DNA of 64,000 bases from Epilithonimonas sp042695135 (GTDB taxonomy: Bacteria > Bacteroidota > Bacteroidia > Flavobacteriales > Weeksellaceae), in contig NZ_CP170547.1 in assembly GCF_042695135.1 (NCBI RefSeq), positions 3,038,001 to 3,102,000 on the forward strand, in the 5' to 3' direction. Both the position numbers and the translations under genes were made by a program. Under the pieces are notes generated by a model. The model had not been told where the DNA came from. It made no database searches and worked only from the letters and a program-made list of their open reading frames with translations. Of the stretch, positions 25,847-35,083 are shown piece by piece; positions within the stretch are counted from its first letter, which is position 1; each line of letters opens with the position of its first letter.

Positions 25847-27697
25847 TTAATCCTGCTGATTTTCAGTCGATTTTTTTTCCGTTTGGGATTTGAAAAAATC
25901 ACTCAGCTCTTCTAAAACCGGCTTAATGGTATCTTCCGGAAGATCACTGATGCGGATATACATCAATCCGTCAATCGCATCGTTGAAGTTTGGATCCACA
26001 TTGAAGGCAATCATTTTCGCATTTTGTTTGATATATTTTTTAATCAAAACTGGAAGTCTTAATTCCGGTTCCAGATCATCGATAATTTTATCCAATTTAT
26101 TAAGATCGGCATCAATATCTTCGAAAAACAAAGCTTTGTCGCGCTCTTTCATCACCACCTTGAATTCATTTTTTGGATGGATGTATTGCGCCACTGCAGA
26201 ATCATAATAATGAGAACGCATAAACTCAATCATTAATGACTTGGAAAATTCTGAAAACTTGTTGCTGATACTTACGCCGCCCATCAGGAATTTATGCTCC
26301 GGATTCCTCAGGCAGACATGAACGATTCCTCTCCAAAGTAAAAATAACGGAAACGGTTTCTGCTGATATTCAATTGAAATATATGCTCTCCCCATTTCGA
26401 TTACTTTTCGGAAAAACGGCTGAAGCTCCGGATCATATTCGAAGAGAGAACTGGTGTAGAATCCATCGATCCCGAATTTTTTCATCACTTCGGAACCCAA
26501 AGCCATTCTGTAGGCACCAACCAATTTTTTATCGGCATTATCCCAAAGAAAAAGATGGTGATAGTGATTATCATATTCGTCCAGGTCAAAAGGCAGGTTT
26601 GTTCCCTCTCCTATTGCGCGAAACGTAAGTTCCCGCTGCCTTCCGATTTCTCTCATAATGAAAGGAATGTCTGCCGACGGCGTAAAAAATACATCATAAT
26701 CGCCATGAGAAAACAGCTTTTTATTTTCTGTATTTTTGAGTGTATTTATTTCATTTTTGATATCTTCCGTTGGTGTCGCATCGATGATATTCTGAACGAT
26801 ATTATTCTGCTTCAGCAAAGGAAGTTTCAAAGCCATATTTGGAAGTTTAAGTTTTTCGGTAATGCTTTTTCTTCTTTCATAATAAGACTTCAGCATATAA
26901 ACTTTATTGTAAAGATAATCACCAAGTTCTTCAAGACTTTCCTCCTCATCCATCTGCTTCACGGTGATTGGTTTGCCGATTCTGATTCTGATCGGTTTAT
27001 CTCTTTTCCGCATCATTTCGGTTGGCAGCATCAATGTCTGCAGATCAGGATGCAGCTTGGAAACATTATAAAACATCTGGCTGTTGGTCGCATGAAAATA
27101 CATTGGAACAACGGGAACTCTTGCTTTTTTAATAATTTTCAATGCTATTTTCCCCCAAGGTCTGTCGAGAACCTCACCATATTCGTTATTTTTATTGGAC
27201 ACTTCGCCAGCCGGAAAAATCCCTAAACATCCGCCTTCCGACAGATGCCTGAATGTCTCCCGCATCCCGGAAGAGCTGTTATAAGCATCTTTTCTACCTT
27301 CGAAAGGATTTACAGAAATAACAAAAGGCTCCATTGGTTTTATTTTCGAAAGGAGAAAATTGCCCATTACCTTAAAATCCGGGCGGACACGCAAAATAAT
27401 TTTACACATTAATATGCCATCCAATGCACCAAGCGGATGATTGGAAACGATAATGAAAGGTCCTGTTTTAGGAATTTTCGCAAGATCTTCTTCAAAGACA
27501 ATGTAACTTAGTTCTTGTTCTCTTACAAATTCATCAAAAAATTCTACGCCTTTCGTATGGATCAGCTTATTGTACAAATTATTGACCTCATTGATCTTTG
27601 TAAGATTCATAATTGCCGAAGCAACCGGTCTCTTGAGAAAACCAATTTTATCGAGTCCGGCTGCTTTTATCAAGTCTTCTTTGGAAATTAAGCTCAT
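25847..27697 (-). CDS. OlsF-like bifunctional lipid acyltransferase (PlsC-type + GNAT/OlsB-type)
   Basis: A 616-residue two-domain protein. The N-terminal half (about 60-280) is a lysophospholipid acyltransferase of the PlsC/hemolysin type with the active-site motif NHPLGALDG (H and D), FEGRKDA and FPAGEVS. The C-terminal half (about 320-600) is an OlsB-like acyl-ACP N-acyltransferase of the GNAT fold (VGAYRMALGSE, EMGRAYISIEYQ, LLWRGIV, FLMGGVSIS). This fusion is the layout of OlsF, which in Serratia and Flavobacterium makes ornithine lipids in two acylation steps. Ornithine versus glycine as the amino acid cannot be told from sequence. It lies seven bases downstream of aspartokinase, so the two are likely cotranscribed. 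Confidence 0.8.
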   Translation of the reverse strand: MSLISKEDLIKAAGLDKIGFLKRPVASAIMNLTKINEVNNLYNKLIHTKGVEFFDEFVREQELSYIVFEEDLAKIPKTGPFIIVSNHPLGALDGILMCKIILRVRPDFKVMGNFLLSKIKPMEPFVISVNPFEGRKDAYNSSSGMRETFRHLSEGGCLGIFPAGEVSNKNNEYGEVLDRPWGKIALKIIKKARVPVVPMYFHATNSQMFYNVSKLHPDLQTLMLPTEMMRKRDKPIRIRIGKPITVKQMDEEESLEELGDYLYNKVYMLKSYYERRKSITEKLKLPNMALKLPLLKQNNIVQNIIDATPTEDIKNEINTLKNTENKKLFSHGDYDVFFTPSADIPFIMREIGRQRELTFRAIGEGTNLPFDLDEYDNHYHHLFLWDNADKKLVGAYRMALGSEVMKKFGIDGFYTSSLFEYDPELQPFFRKVIEMGRAYISIEYQQKPFPLFLLWRGIVHVCLRNPEHKFLMGGVSISNKFSEFSKSLMIEFMRSHYYDSAVAQYIHPKNEFKVVMKERDKALFFEDIDADLNKLDKIIDDLEPELRLPVLIKKYIKQNAKMIAFNVDPNFNDAIDGLMYIRISDLPEDTIKPVLEELSDFFKSQTEKKSTENQQD

Positions 27698-27704
27698 AGT
27701 GTTT

Positions 27705-28943
27705 TTACATGGTTACCATTTGGAAGGTTTTTTTAGAAATCTGCTCCAGCAGTACTTTTTTGTCTTTATAAAATTGATCAAGTTTGTCAAGTTCCGCATT
27801 TCTAACCGTGAACAAAGATACATTCTTAGTCATCTGCGTAATAAAACTTTGCTGTAATTCTTCATTAAAATCATTTGCCATCCCAAATTTGTCTTCCAGA
27901 CATAAAGCTAATGAAATTGCTGAATTCTGCATCAGGGAAACTTTAATTTTATATTTTGCCAGAAGCGTAAAGATCAAACTCATGTGATCCTCGGCTATGA
28001 AAGAGAAATCGCGGGTTTCAACATTTAACAATGTTTGATTTTCTTTGAGAATATAACTTTCCACGGATTCATTTTCGGTGGAATTCCCAACCTTGGTTCC
28101 GGGTTCTTTCGGTTCTATAAATGATTTTACAAAGAACGGGATGTTTTTCTGCTTAAGCGGCTGCAATGTTTTTGGGTGAATAACCGATGCACCGTAATAT
28201 GCCATCTCAATTGCTTCTTCGTAAGAAATGAAAGACAAAAGTTCTACATTTTCAAATTTCCTCGGATCGCCGGTCATCACGCCGGGAACATCTTTCCAGA
28301 TCGTCATTTCATCAGCATTAAGGCAATATGCAAAAATTGCTGCGGTATAATCTGAACCTTCACGACCAAGAGTCACTGTAAAATTATTAGTTTCTGAACC
28401 GATAAATCCCTGAGTGACATAACAATTGATTTTATCAAGCTTGGAAATATTCTGTTCCGTTTCCTGCCAGTTGACGATTCCTTCTCTGTAATTGCTGTCT
28501 GTTTTAATATAATCTCTCGCATCCAGCCAGTGGTTAAAAAACTGAATATCATTAAGATATTCGCTTAATATTTTTGATGAAATCATTTCGCCGCAACTTA
28601 CAACCTGATCGTAAACGAAGTTGTAATTAGGAGATTTGTTTCTCCTTAAAAAAGAATCGATATCATCAAAAAATAAAGAAATCTCTCCAAAAACCGGATG
28701 GTTTTCTGAAAACAAACCTTTGGCAATATCGATGTGATTTTTCTTTATCAGTTCAATTTCGTTCTGATAATCCTGTTTTTTGAAATAATACTCCACTACT
28801 TTTTCCAAAGCATTCGTGGTTTTTCCCATTGCGGAAACCACCAGCAGACATTTTTCAAAACCCTGAGTTTCCAGAACCAAGGCTACATTTTTCACACCTT
28901 CTGCATCTTTTACAGATGCACCACCAAATTTGTAAACTTTCAT
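27705..28943 (-). CDS. lysC: Aspartokinase
   Basis: A 412-residue monofunctional aspartate kinase, the first step towards Lys, Thr, Met and diaminopimelate. Motifs are VYKFGGASV (kinase entry), LGREGSDYTAAIFA (ATP and aspartate binding), WKDVPGVMTGDPR and YGASVIHPKTLQPL. The C-terminal ACT region (from about 310) would bind end-product inhibitors; which one is not evident. No dehydrogenase is fused. The OlsF-like gene follows after seven bases, an unusual partner without an obvious metabolic link. Confidence 0.93.
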   Translation of the reverse strand: MKVYKFGGASVKDAEGVKNVALVLETQGFEKCLLVVSAMGKTTNALEKVVEYYFKKQDYQNEIELIKKNHIDIAKGLFSENHPVFGEISLFFDDIDSFLRRNKSPNYNFVYDQVVSCGEMISSKILSEYLNDIQFFNHWLDARDYIKTDSNYREGIVNWQETEQNISKLDKINCYVTQGFIGSETNNFTVTLGREGSDYTAAIFAYCLNADEMTIWKDVPGVMTGDPRKFENVELLSFISYEEAIEMAYYGASVIHPKTLQPLKQKNIPFFVKSFIEPKEPGTKVGNSTENESVESYILKENQTLLNVETRDFSFIAEDHMSLIFTLLAKYKIKVSLMQNSAISLALCLEDKFGMANDFNEELQQSFITQMTKNVSLFTVRNAELDKLDQFYKDKKVLLEQISKKTFQMVTM

Positions 28944-29126
28944 TAGATTTTTAATAGTTAGAACAATTGTTTTTAGTACAACAGCTTCGTTAATTTATTA
29001 TTAACTCCCAAAAATATTAATAATGAACGAAATATGAAAATTGGCATCGATTTTTTTAATTCCTCAAGTGGAGATATAAAACCATATTAATAAGATTATG
29101 ATAAGTATCATCAATTAATGGTAAAT

Positions 29127-29161
29127 TTTGTTTTATTTAATTAAAAAATAATATAGTTTTG
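29127..29161 (+). promoter_or_regulatory. Promoter of fbp
   Basis: TTTG (29127-29130), a 23-base spacer and TAGTTTTG (29154-29161) fit the Bacteroidota pattern. The ATG at 29181 is 20 bases downstream. Confidence 0.55.
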
Positions 29162-29180
29162 TAATCAAGAAAATAATGAT

Positions 29181-30200
29181 ATGTCAAAACAAGCTCTACA
29201 AACTTTAGGAGAATTCATCATTGATAAACAGGATGATTTCAAATATTCTACCGGTGAACTTTCCCGTCTTATCAGTTCCATCAGGATTGCGACAAAAATT
29301 GTGAACCGCGAGGTGAACAAAGCCGGGATTGCGGATATTATCGGAAACGTCGGAAATATGAATATCCAGGGTGAAGATCAGCAGAAACTGGATGTTTTGG
29401 CGAACGATATTTTCATCGCAGCACTTTCCCAGAGAGAAGTTGTTTGTGGAATAGCGTCTGAAGAAAGTGATGATTTCATCGAGGTCAAATGCACAGAAAA
29501 CGCACACCTTAGTAAATATGTCGTTTTAATTGATCCTTTGGATGGTTCTTCCAACATTGATGTCAACGTTTCTGTAGGAACTATTTTTTCGATTTACAGA
29601 AGGGTTTCGGATCCGGGAAGTCCGGTTGAACTGAGAGATTTTTTACAAAAAGGTGTGAATCAGGTTGCTGCAGGTTATGTTGTTTACGGTTCATCCACAA
29701 TGATTGTTTATACAACAGGAAATGGTGTAAACGGATTCACTTTGGATCCATCAATCGGAACTTATTATCTGTCTCACGAAAACATCAAATTCCCGACTAT
29801 GGGAAAAATCTATTCCATCAACGAAGGAAATTACATCAAATTCCCTCAGGGCGTAAAAGATTATATCAAATATTGTCAGGAAGAAGAAGGCGACAGACCG
29901 TACACTTCAAGATACATTGGATCTTTGGTTTCCGATTTTCACAGAAATATGCTGAAGGGCGGAATCTATATTTATCCTCAGACTTCACATTCTCCAAACG
30001 GAAAATTAAGATTGCTTTATGAAGCAAATCCAATGGCTTTCCTGGCAGAACAAGCCGGCGGAAAATGCAGTGATGGTTTCAAGAGAATTATGGAAATCGA
30101 GCCAACAGAACTTCATCAGCGTGTGCCATTCTTCTGCGGAAGTGCGGCAATGGTAACTCAGGCGGAAGAGTTTATGGCAAAAGCTGTGAGTAAAAATTAA
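29181..30200 (+). CDS. fbp: Class 1 fructose-1,6-bisphosphatase
   Basis: A 339-residue gluconeogenic phosphatase that converts fructose-1,6-bisphosphate to fructose-6-phosphate. The metal-binding motif DPLDGSSNIDVNVSVGTIF is nearly invariant in class 1 enzymes. GEDQQKLDVLAND, ASEESDD, SRYIGSLVSDFHRNM and KLRLLYEANPMAFLAEQAGG complete the family signature. It is cytoplasmic and carries its own promoter and terminator, so it is a single-gene unit. Confidence 0.97.
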   Translation: MSKQALQTLGEFIIDKQDDFKYSTGELSRLISSIRIATKIVNREVNKAGIADIIGNVGNMNIQGEDQQKLDVLANDIFIAALSQREVVCGIASEESDDFIEVKCTENAHLSKYVVLIDPLDGSSNIDVNVSVGTIFSIYRRVSDPGSPVELRDFLQKGVNQVAAGYVVYGSSTMIVYTTGNGVNGFTLDPSIGTYYLSHENIKFPTMGKIYSINEGNYIKFPQGVKDYIKYCQEEEGDRPYTSRYIGSLVSDFHRNMLKGGIYIYPQTSHSPNGKLRLLYEANPMAFLAEQAGGKCSDGFKRIMEIEPTELHQRVPFFCGSAAMVTQAEEFMAKAVSKN

Positions 30201-30224
30201 ACTATAGTAATTTTAAATAATACT

Positions 30225-30248
30225 AAAGACCGATTTGTTCGGTCTTTT
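30225..30248 (+). terminator. Terminator of fbp
   Basis: AAAGACCGA and TCGGTCTTTT pair around a short loop, 24 bases after the fbp stop. The menC promoter box starts almost directly after it. Confidence 0.82.
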
Positions 30249-30250
30249 CT

Positions 30251-30258
30251 TATTTTTG
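30251..30258 (+). promoter_or_regulatory. Candidate -7 box of menC
   Basis: TATTTTTG ends only four bases before the ATG at 30263 and directly follows the fbp terminator. If used, the mRNA would be leaderless or nearly so. Confidence 0.35.
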
Positions 30259-30262
30259 TATC

Positions 30263-31270
30263 ATGAAGACTGCAAAATTTCATCAATATATTCTCAATTT
30301 CAAACGTCCGAGCGGAACTTCCAGAGGCGTTTTGAATACCAAAGAAACCTATTTTATAGAAGTCTTTGAAGACGACAGGAAAGGAATTGGCGAATGTTCT
30401 CTTTTCCGGGGATTAAGTTTTGATGACGATGAAGATTATGAAGATGTTTTGGATTGGGCTTGCCGTAATATCAACTTGAGTTTGGAAGAATTGCAGGAAG
30501 AACTCGTCAATCATCCATCTATAATATTTGGAATTGAACAGGCTTTGGCAAATCTTAATCAGGAAAAAGATATTTATTTCCCCAGTGCTTTTACAGAAGG
30601 AAAAGATTCTATCAAAATCAATGGTTTGATCTGGATGGGAAATGCAGATTATATGCAATCTCAAATAGAGGAGAAACTTAAAAATAATTTCACTTGTATC
30701 AAACTCAAAATCGGTGTTGATTGGGATTCTGAAAAGAAAGTCATTAGATCTGTAAGAGAAAAATTCCCAAAAGATCAGATTGAGCTTCGTGTGGATGCCA
30801 ACGGTGCGTTTTCTCCGGAACAGGCAAAAATTGTTTTGGAAGAATTGGCAGAACTGGAAATCCATTCCATCGAGCAGCCAATAAAAGCCGGAAACTGGAA
30901 AGCGATGGCAGAACTTTGCAAGAATACACCTACGCCGATTGCTTTAGACGAAGAATTAATAGGTGTCCTAAATATCGAATCGAAAAAAGACCTTCTTACA
31001 GAAATCAAGCCTCAGTATATTATTCTGAAACCAAGTCTTGTTGGCGGATTTTCCGGTTCGGATGAATGGATTGATTTAGCTGAAAATAATAATATTAACT
31101 GGTGGATTACCTCTGCTTTGGAAAGCAACATCGGACTGAATGCCATTGCGCAATACACTTACAACAAAAAAAATCCAATGCCTCAAGGTTTGGGAACCGG
31201 CGGTTTATTCACTAATAATTTTCCGACGCCCTTAGTTTTGAAAGGAGAAAATCTTTGGTTTGAAGATTAA
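30263..31270 (+). CDS. menC: o-Succinylbenzoate synthase (enolase superfamily)
   Basis: A 335-residue enolase-superfamily enzyme. The family catalytic elements are present: KLKIG with the proton-shuttling lysine, DANG, EQPI and DEELIG as metal ligands, and ILKPS with the second lysine. ITSALESNIGLNAIAQ near the C-terminus is typical of Bacteroidota menaquinone-pathway MenC, which dehydrates SHCHC to o-succinylbenzoate. A dipeptide epimerase or N-acylamino-acid racemase role is the main alternative. Other men genes are not in the window. Confidence 0.83.
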   Translation: MKTAKFHQYILNFKRPSGTSRGVLNTKETYFIEVFEDDRKGIGECSLFRGLSFDDDEDYEDVLDWACRNINLSLEELQEELVNHPSIIFGIEQALANLNQEKDIYFPSAFTEGKDSIKINGLIWMGNADYMQSQIEEKLKNNFTCIKLKIGVDWDSEKKVIRSVREKFPKDQIELRVDANGAFSPEQAKIVLEELAELEIHSIEQPIKAGNWKAMAELCKNTPTPIALDEELIGVLNIESKKDLLTEIKPQYIILKPSLVGGFSGSDEWIDLAENNNINWWITSALESNIGLNAIAQYTYNKKNPMPQGLGTGGLFTNNFPTPLVLKGENLWFED

Positions 31271-31375
31271 TATTTATAGATAAAACACCAATAATTACTT
31301 TTCGTTCCATAATTATTAATAACTATTTCCTAAATTTGATGACATGTAATTTTATCATTCATCAATTTTTCGGAA

Positions 31376-33757
31376 ATGAAATTAAAAATTTTAGGTCTAT
31401 TATTCGTTTGTTCTTTATTCAATGCCCAAAATATTCAGAATAATCCTGGTAGCAATCACGGGAACAAATTTGAACAACTCGGGACAATTCTTCCAACGCC
31501 AAACACTTACAGAACAGCTTCTGGCGCGCCTGGAAATCAGTATTGGCAACAAAGAGCCGATTATGATATTTCCGCCTATCTGGATGAAGACAAGAGAAAT
31601 CTGAAAGGTTCTGAAACGATTACTTATTATAATAATTCACCCGATGAATTAGAGTATCTCTGGCTACAACTGGATGAAAATCAACAATCTTCTGTGAAAA
31701 ACGCAGATTATCCATCCTCTTCTACTCTACCAAAAACTTCTAATATTGACAGATTAAGACCTTCCGAAGTTCCTGCAAAAGATAACGGCTATGGTGTAAA
31801 TCTTGAAAAAGTAACAGACGCAAAAGGCAACCCGATCAAATATGTCGTGAACAAAACGATGATGAGAATTGATCTGGCAAAACCATTGAAAGCAGGTGAG
31901 AAATTCACCTTCAAAGTAGATTGGAATTACAACATCCCGAACCGAATGGAAAAAGGCGGCCGTGGCGGTTACGAAAACTTCCCGGAAGACGGCAACGACC
32001 TTTACACAATGACGCAATGGTATCCAAGAATGTGCGTTTACAGTGATTTTCACGGCTGGCAGAATCATCAGTTTACTGGTCGTGGAGAATTTGCCTTGGT
32101 GTTTGGAAACTTCAAAGTTGCAATGAATGTACCTGCTGACCATATTATTGGAGGAACCGGCGAATGTAAAAATTATAACGAGGTTTTGACTTCAGCTCAA
32201 TTAGCAAGATACAAGCAGGCAGAAAGTTCAAATGAACCGATAGAAATCGTAACACTTGACGAAGCTAAAAAAGCAGAAAAGTCTAAATCTAAGGAAAGAA
32301 AAATCTGGAAATTCGAAGCAGAGAATGTTCGTGATTTCGCCTGGGGATCATCCAGAAAATTTGTTTGGGACGGAATGCGCGTTACGATTCCTGAAAACAA
32401 CAACAAAGTGATGGCCATGAGTTTCTACGGAAAAGAAGCTTACGGACTTTACCGAAAATTCTCTACAAAAGCGGTTGCTCACACCATCAAAACTTATTCT
32501 GAATTTACAATTCCTTATCCATATCCTGTAGCTCAATCTGTAGAAGCATCCAACGGAATGGAATATCCAATGATTTGCTTCAATTATGGACGTACCGAGA
32601 AAGACGGAACTTATTCCGAAGCTATAAAAAACGGAATGTTAGGCGTTATTATCCACGAAGTTGGACACAACTTTTTCCCAATGATCATCAACTCAGACGA
32701 GAGACAATGGTCCTGGATGGATGAAGGTTTGAACACATTTGTAGAATATTTGACTGAGGAGAGATGGGACAATAAATTCCCTTCCAAACGTGGACCAGCC
32801 TGGACAATCGTAGATTATATGAAACTTCCGAAAGATGAATTGGAACCAATTATGACCAACTCAGAAAACATTGCGAGATTTGGTCCGAATGCTTATTCCA
32901 AACCTGCAACCGGACTTAATATTCTTCGCGAAACCATTATGGGAAGAGAACTTTTTGATAAAGCATTCAAGACGTATGCTCAAAGATGGGCATTCCGTCA
33001 TCCGGAACCTGCTGATCTTTTCCGAACGATGGAAGATGCGAGCGGCGAAGATCTTGATTGGTTCTGGAGAGGTTGGTTTTATGGCATAGATCCTGTAGAT
33101 ATTGCAATCGACAAAGTGACTATGGCACTTCCTGATTTTGATGTTATTCCAAAAGAAGCAAAAGAAACTAAATATAAAGCTGACGCGCCACTTCTGAATG
33201 AATTTGAAGATATTTCTAAAATCAGAAACAGAGAAGACAAGAACATCAAATTCTATGTTGAAGGTGACAAAGACGTTCAGGATTTCTATTACAAATATGA
33301 CCGTGGACAGGAAAAAATCGATACATCAAAAGAATACGTTTTAAAGACCGAAGCATCCGAAAAATTATCCAATGAAGATAAAACGAAAGGTCTTAATAAA
33401 AACATCAAAGCTTATCAAATCGATTTCACGAACAAAGGCGGACTGGTAATGCCAATTATTTTGGAATTAACCTTTGAAGATGGAACCAAGCTTAAGGATA
33501 AAATCAATGTTCAGATCTGGAGATCAAATGAGCAGAAAGTTTCTAAAACTTATTATCTTGATAAGAAACTGAAATCTGTTCAGTTGGATCCAATGAAAGA
33601 AACGGCGGATATTGATACTTCCAATAATTTCTGGGCAGCAACTTCATCTGTAGAAGCTCCTACGAAATTCCAGGTTTTCAAACAGGCTCAAAGAGAAACG
33701 GCAAGAGGCGGCGCAAGCGGAAAAGTAAATCCAATGCAGGCTGCAGGAAAAAAGTAA
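31376..33757 (+). CDS. Exported M1-family zinc metallopeptidase
   Basis: A 793-residue aminopeptidase-like protein with a signal peptide (MKLKILGLLFVCSLFNAQ). The zinc site HEVGHNFFPM followed by WMDEGLNTFVEYL gives the HExxH-(18)-E arrangement of the M1 family, and SNGMEYPMI stands in for the GAMEN exopeptidase loop. It probably trims peptides in the periplasm or at the surface. No T9SS sorting domain is visible; the C-terminus is rich in Gly, Ala and Lys. A TAAATTTG box at 31331-31338 lies upstream, and the small exported protein gene follows after 53 bases. Confidence 0.92.
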   Translation: MKLKILGLLFVCSLFNAQNIQNNPGSNHGNKFEQLGTILPTPNTYRTASGAPGNQYWQQRADYDISAYLDEDKRNLKGSETITYYNNSPDELEYLWLQLDENQQSSVKNADYPSSSTLPKTSNIDRLRPSEVPAKDNGYGVNLEKVTDAKGNPIKYVVNKTMMRIDLAKPLKAGEKFTFKVDWNYNIPNRMEKGGRGGYENFPEDGNDLYTMTQWYPRMCVYSDFHGWQNHQFTGRGEFALVFGNFKVAMNVPADHIIGGTGECKNYNEVLTSAQLARYKQAESSNEPIEIVTLDEAKKAEKSKSKERKIWKFEAENVRDFAWGSSRKFVWDGMRVTIPENNNKVMAMSFYGKEAYGLYRKFSTKAVAHTIKTYSEFTIPYPYPVAQSVEASNGMEYPMICFNYGRTEKDGTYSEAIKNGMLGVIIHEVGHNFFPMIINSDERQWSWMDEGLNTFVEYLTEERWDNKFPSKRGPAWTIVDYMKLPKDELEPIMTNSENIARFGPNAYSKPATGLNILRETIMGRELFDKAFKTYAQRWAFRHPEPADLFRTMEDASGEDLDWFWRGWFYGIDPVDIAIDKVTMALPDFDVIPKEAKETKYKADAPLLNEFEDISKIRNREDKNIKFYVEGDKDVQDFYYKYDRGQEKIDTSKEYVLKTEASEKLSNEDKTKGLNKNIKAYQIDFTNKGGLVMPIILELTFEDGTKLKDKINVQIWRSNEQKVSKTYYLDKKLKSVQLDPMKETADIDTSNNFWAATSSVEAPTKFQVFKQAQRETARGGASGKVNPMQAAGKK

Positions 33758-33810
33758 ATTCAGTTTTGCTGTAACTTTATCATATTCGGCACTACTTATT
33801 ATTAAAAATT

Positions 33811-34524
33811 ATGAGAACATTTCTTATCCTTTTAATAATTGGTAGTGCCAATTTTTTTTCTGCACAAAATCTACTTTCACCTTCGAATGTCAAACTTGAT
33901 TCAAAATACATTCAGGATGAATCGTCGGAAGTAAGTTGGACAATGGAAAATGCGGGTTCAAAAATAGAAATCGGTAAAGTTACAACTGAATTTAAGAAAT
34001 TAAATAAGAAAGACCTTTTGATAAGAACGACCGTTAAAATGAAACAAGCACCTGAAGTCTGGGTTGATTCAACCATTATTAAGATTTCTGATTTCCAGCC
34101 GGTTTATCATTCGTCATTCAATTCTATGAGAAATATGTCGCTTAAATTTGGTAAAAATAAAGTGACAGGTTATTATCGTGATAAGAAAACTCAGAAAAAA
34201 GATGTTATTGACGAAGTTACAACTTCCGCCTATTTCGACAGTAATAGTTATCCGGCATTAATCCGCTTTTTGCCATTGAAAGAAAATTACAAAACTGAAA
34301 TTTCTATTTTCGATTATAATCCTACAGCTAAAAAAGGCGTCATCAAAGCTTATATTGAAAAAGTAGAAAAAGGTGAATACAATAGTAAGAAAGTCTGGAT
34401 TGTAAAAACGACAGATGATATTCAGGACAGAAAAACTGAAAGTACCTATTATATTGATCAGGTGACAAGGAAAGTTGTGAAGCAGGAAGTAAATGCCGGA
34501 GGAAGGAAAATGATAATGGAATAA
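33811..34524 (+). CDS. Exported protein, possibly DUF3108-like
   Basis: A 237-residue protein with a signal peptide (RTFLILLIIGSANFFSAQ). The beta-rich body (SSEVSWTMENAGSKIEIGKV, YYRDKKTQKKDVIDEV, KVWIVKTTDD, ESTYYIDQVTRKVVKQEV) resembles DUF3108-type or lipoprotein-carrier-like barrel proteins of the Bacteroidota envelope. No catalytic motif is seen. It is probably cotranscribed with the M1 peptidase upstream (53-base gap) and ends at a terminator. The family call is tentative. Confidence 0.7.
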   Translation: MRTFLILLIIGSANFFSAQNLLSPSNVKLDSKYIQDESSEVSWTMENAGSKIEIGKVTTEFKKLNKKDLLIRTTVKMKQAPEVWVDSTIIKISDFQPVYHSSFNSMRNMSLKFGKNKVTGYYRDKKTQKKDVIDEVTTSAYFDSNSYPALIRFLPLKENYKTEISIFDYNPTAKKGVIKAYIEKVEKGEYNSKKVWIVKTTDDIQDRKTESTYYIDQVTRKVVKQEVNAGGRKMIME

Positions 34525-34541
34525 ATAGAATACTTCAATAT

Positions 34542-34570
34542 AAAGTCTACCAAATCGGTAGACTTTTTTT
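34542..34570 (+). terminator. Terminator before groES
   Basis: AAAGTCTACC and GGTAGACTTTTTTT form a perfect stem with a 5-base loop, 17 bases after the preceding stop codon. Confidence 0.85.
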
Positions 34571-34608
34571 CTGCCAAAATTTCAGTCCTGAAAAAAAAAT
34601 CTGCCAAA

Positions 34609-34643
34609 TCTAACTTCTAACTTCTAACTTCTAACCTCAAACC
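34609..34643. repeat. Heptanucleotide array, 5 copies of TCTAACT
   Basis: TCTAACT occurs three times, then TCTAACC and TCAAACC, in exact 7-base steps. It is the reverse complement of the heptamer at 25-59. It ends directly before the possible groES promoter. Confidence 0.75.
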
Positions 34644-34646
34644 TAG

Positions 34647-34662
34647 TTGGCACATTCTTGGA
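34647..34662 (+). promoter_or_regulatory. Possible sigma-54-like promoter element of groES
   Basis: TTGGCAC followed four bases later by TTGGA resembles the -24/-12 pattern (TGGCAC ... TTGCA) of RpoN promoters. The GG-to-second-doublet spacing is one base short and the second element has GG rather than GC. No TAnnTTTG box is present in this leader. The groES ATG is 41 bases downstream. Confidence 0.3.
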
Positions 34663-34702
34663 GATGTAGGAATCAGAATAACATTAAAATTATATATTTA
34701 TT

Positions 34703-34981
34703 ATGTCAGTAAATTTCAAACCATTAGCGGACAGAGTTTTGGTAGAGCCAACACCTGCAGAAACTAAAACAGCATCAGGAATCATCATCCCGGACACTGC
34801 AAAAGAAAAACCTCAGGAAGGAACCGTTGTAGCAGTTGGTCCAGGAAAAGTAGATGAGCCAACTACTGTAAAAGTTGGTGACAAAGTGCTTTATGGAAAA
34901 TATTCAGGAACAGAACTTAAGTTTGAAGGGAAAGATTATCTTATCGTGAAAGAAGGCGATCTTTTAGGAATTATTGGGTAA
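34703..34981 (+). CDS. groES: Co-chaperonin GroES
   Basis: A 92-residue chaperonin lid protein. PLADRVLVEPTPAE at the start, the mobile loop KTASGIIIPDTA, VAVGPGK and KVLYGKYSGTEL are all canonical. It works with the GroEL encoded 102 bases downstream, closing the folding chamber. Length and start are standard. Confidence 0.98.
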   Translation: MSVNFKPLADRVLVEPTPAETKTASGIIIPDTAKEKPQEGTVVAVGPGKVDEPTTVKVGDKVLYGKYSGTELKFEGKDYLIVKEGDLLGIIG

Positions 34982-35083
34982 CAAATTTGTAAAAAGTAAA
35001 AAGTATTCACGTAAAATAATTTAAGTTTTTGTGAATACAACATTCATTAATATATTGTACAAAGTACATTAATACAACAAAAA

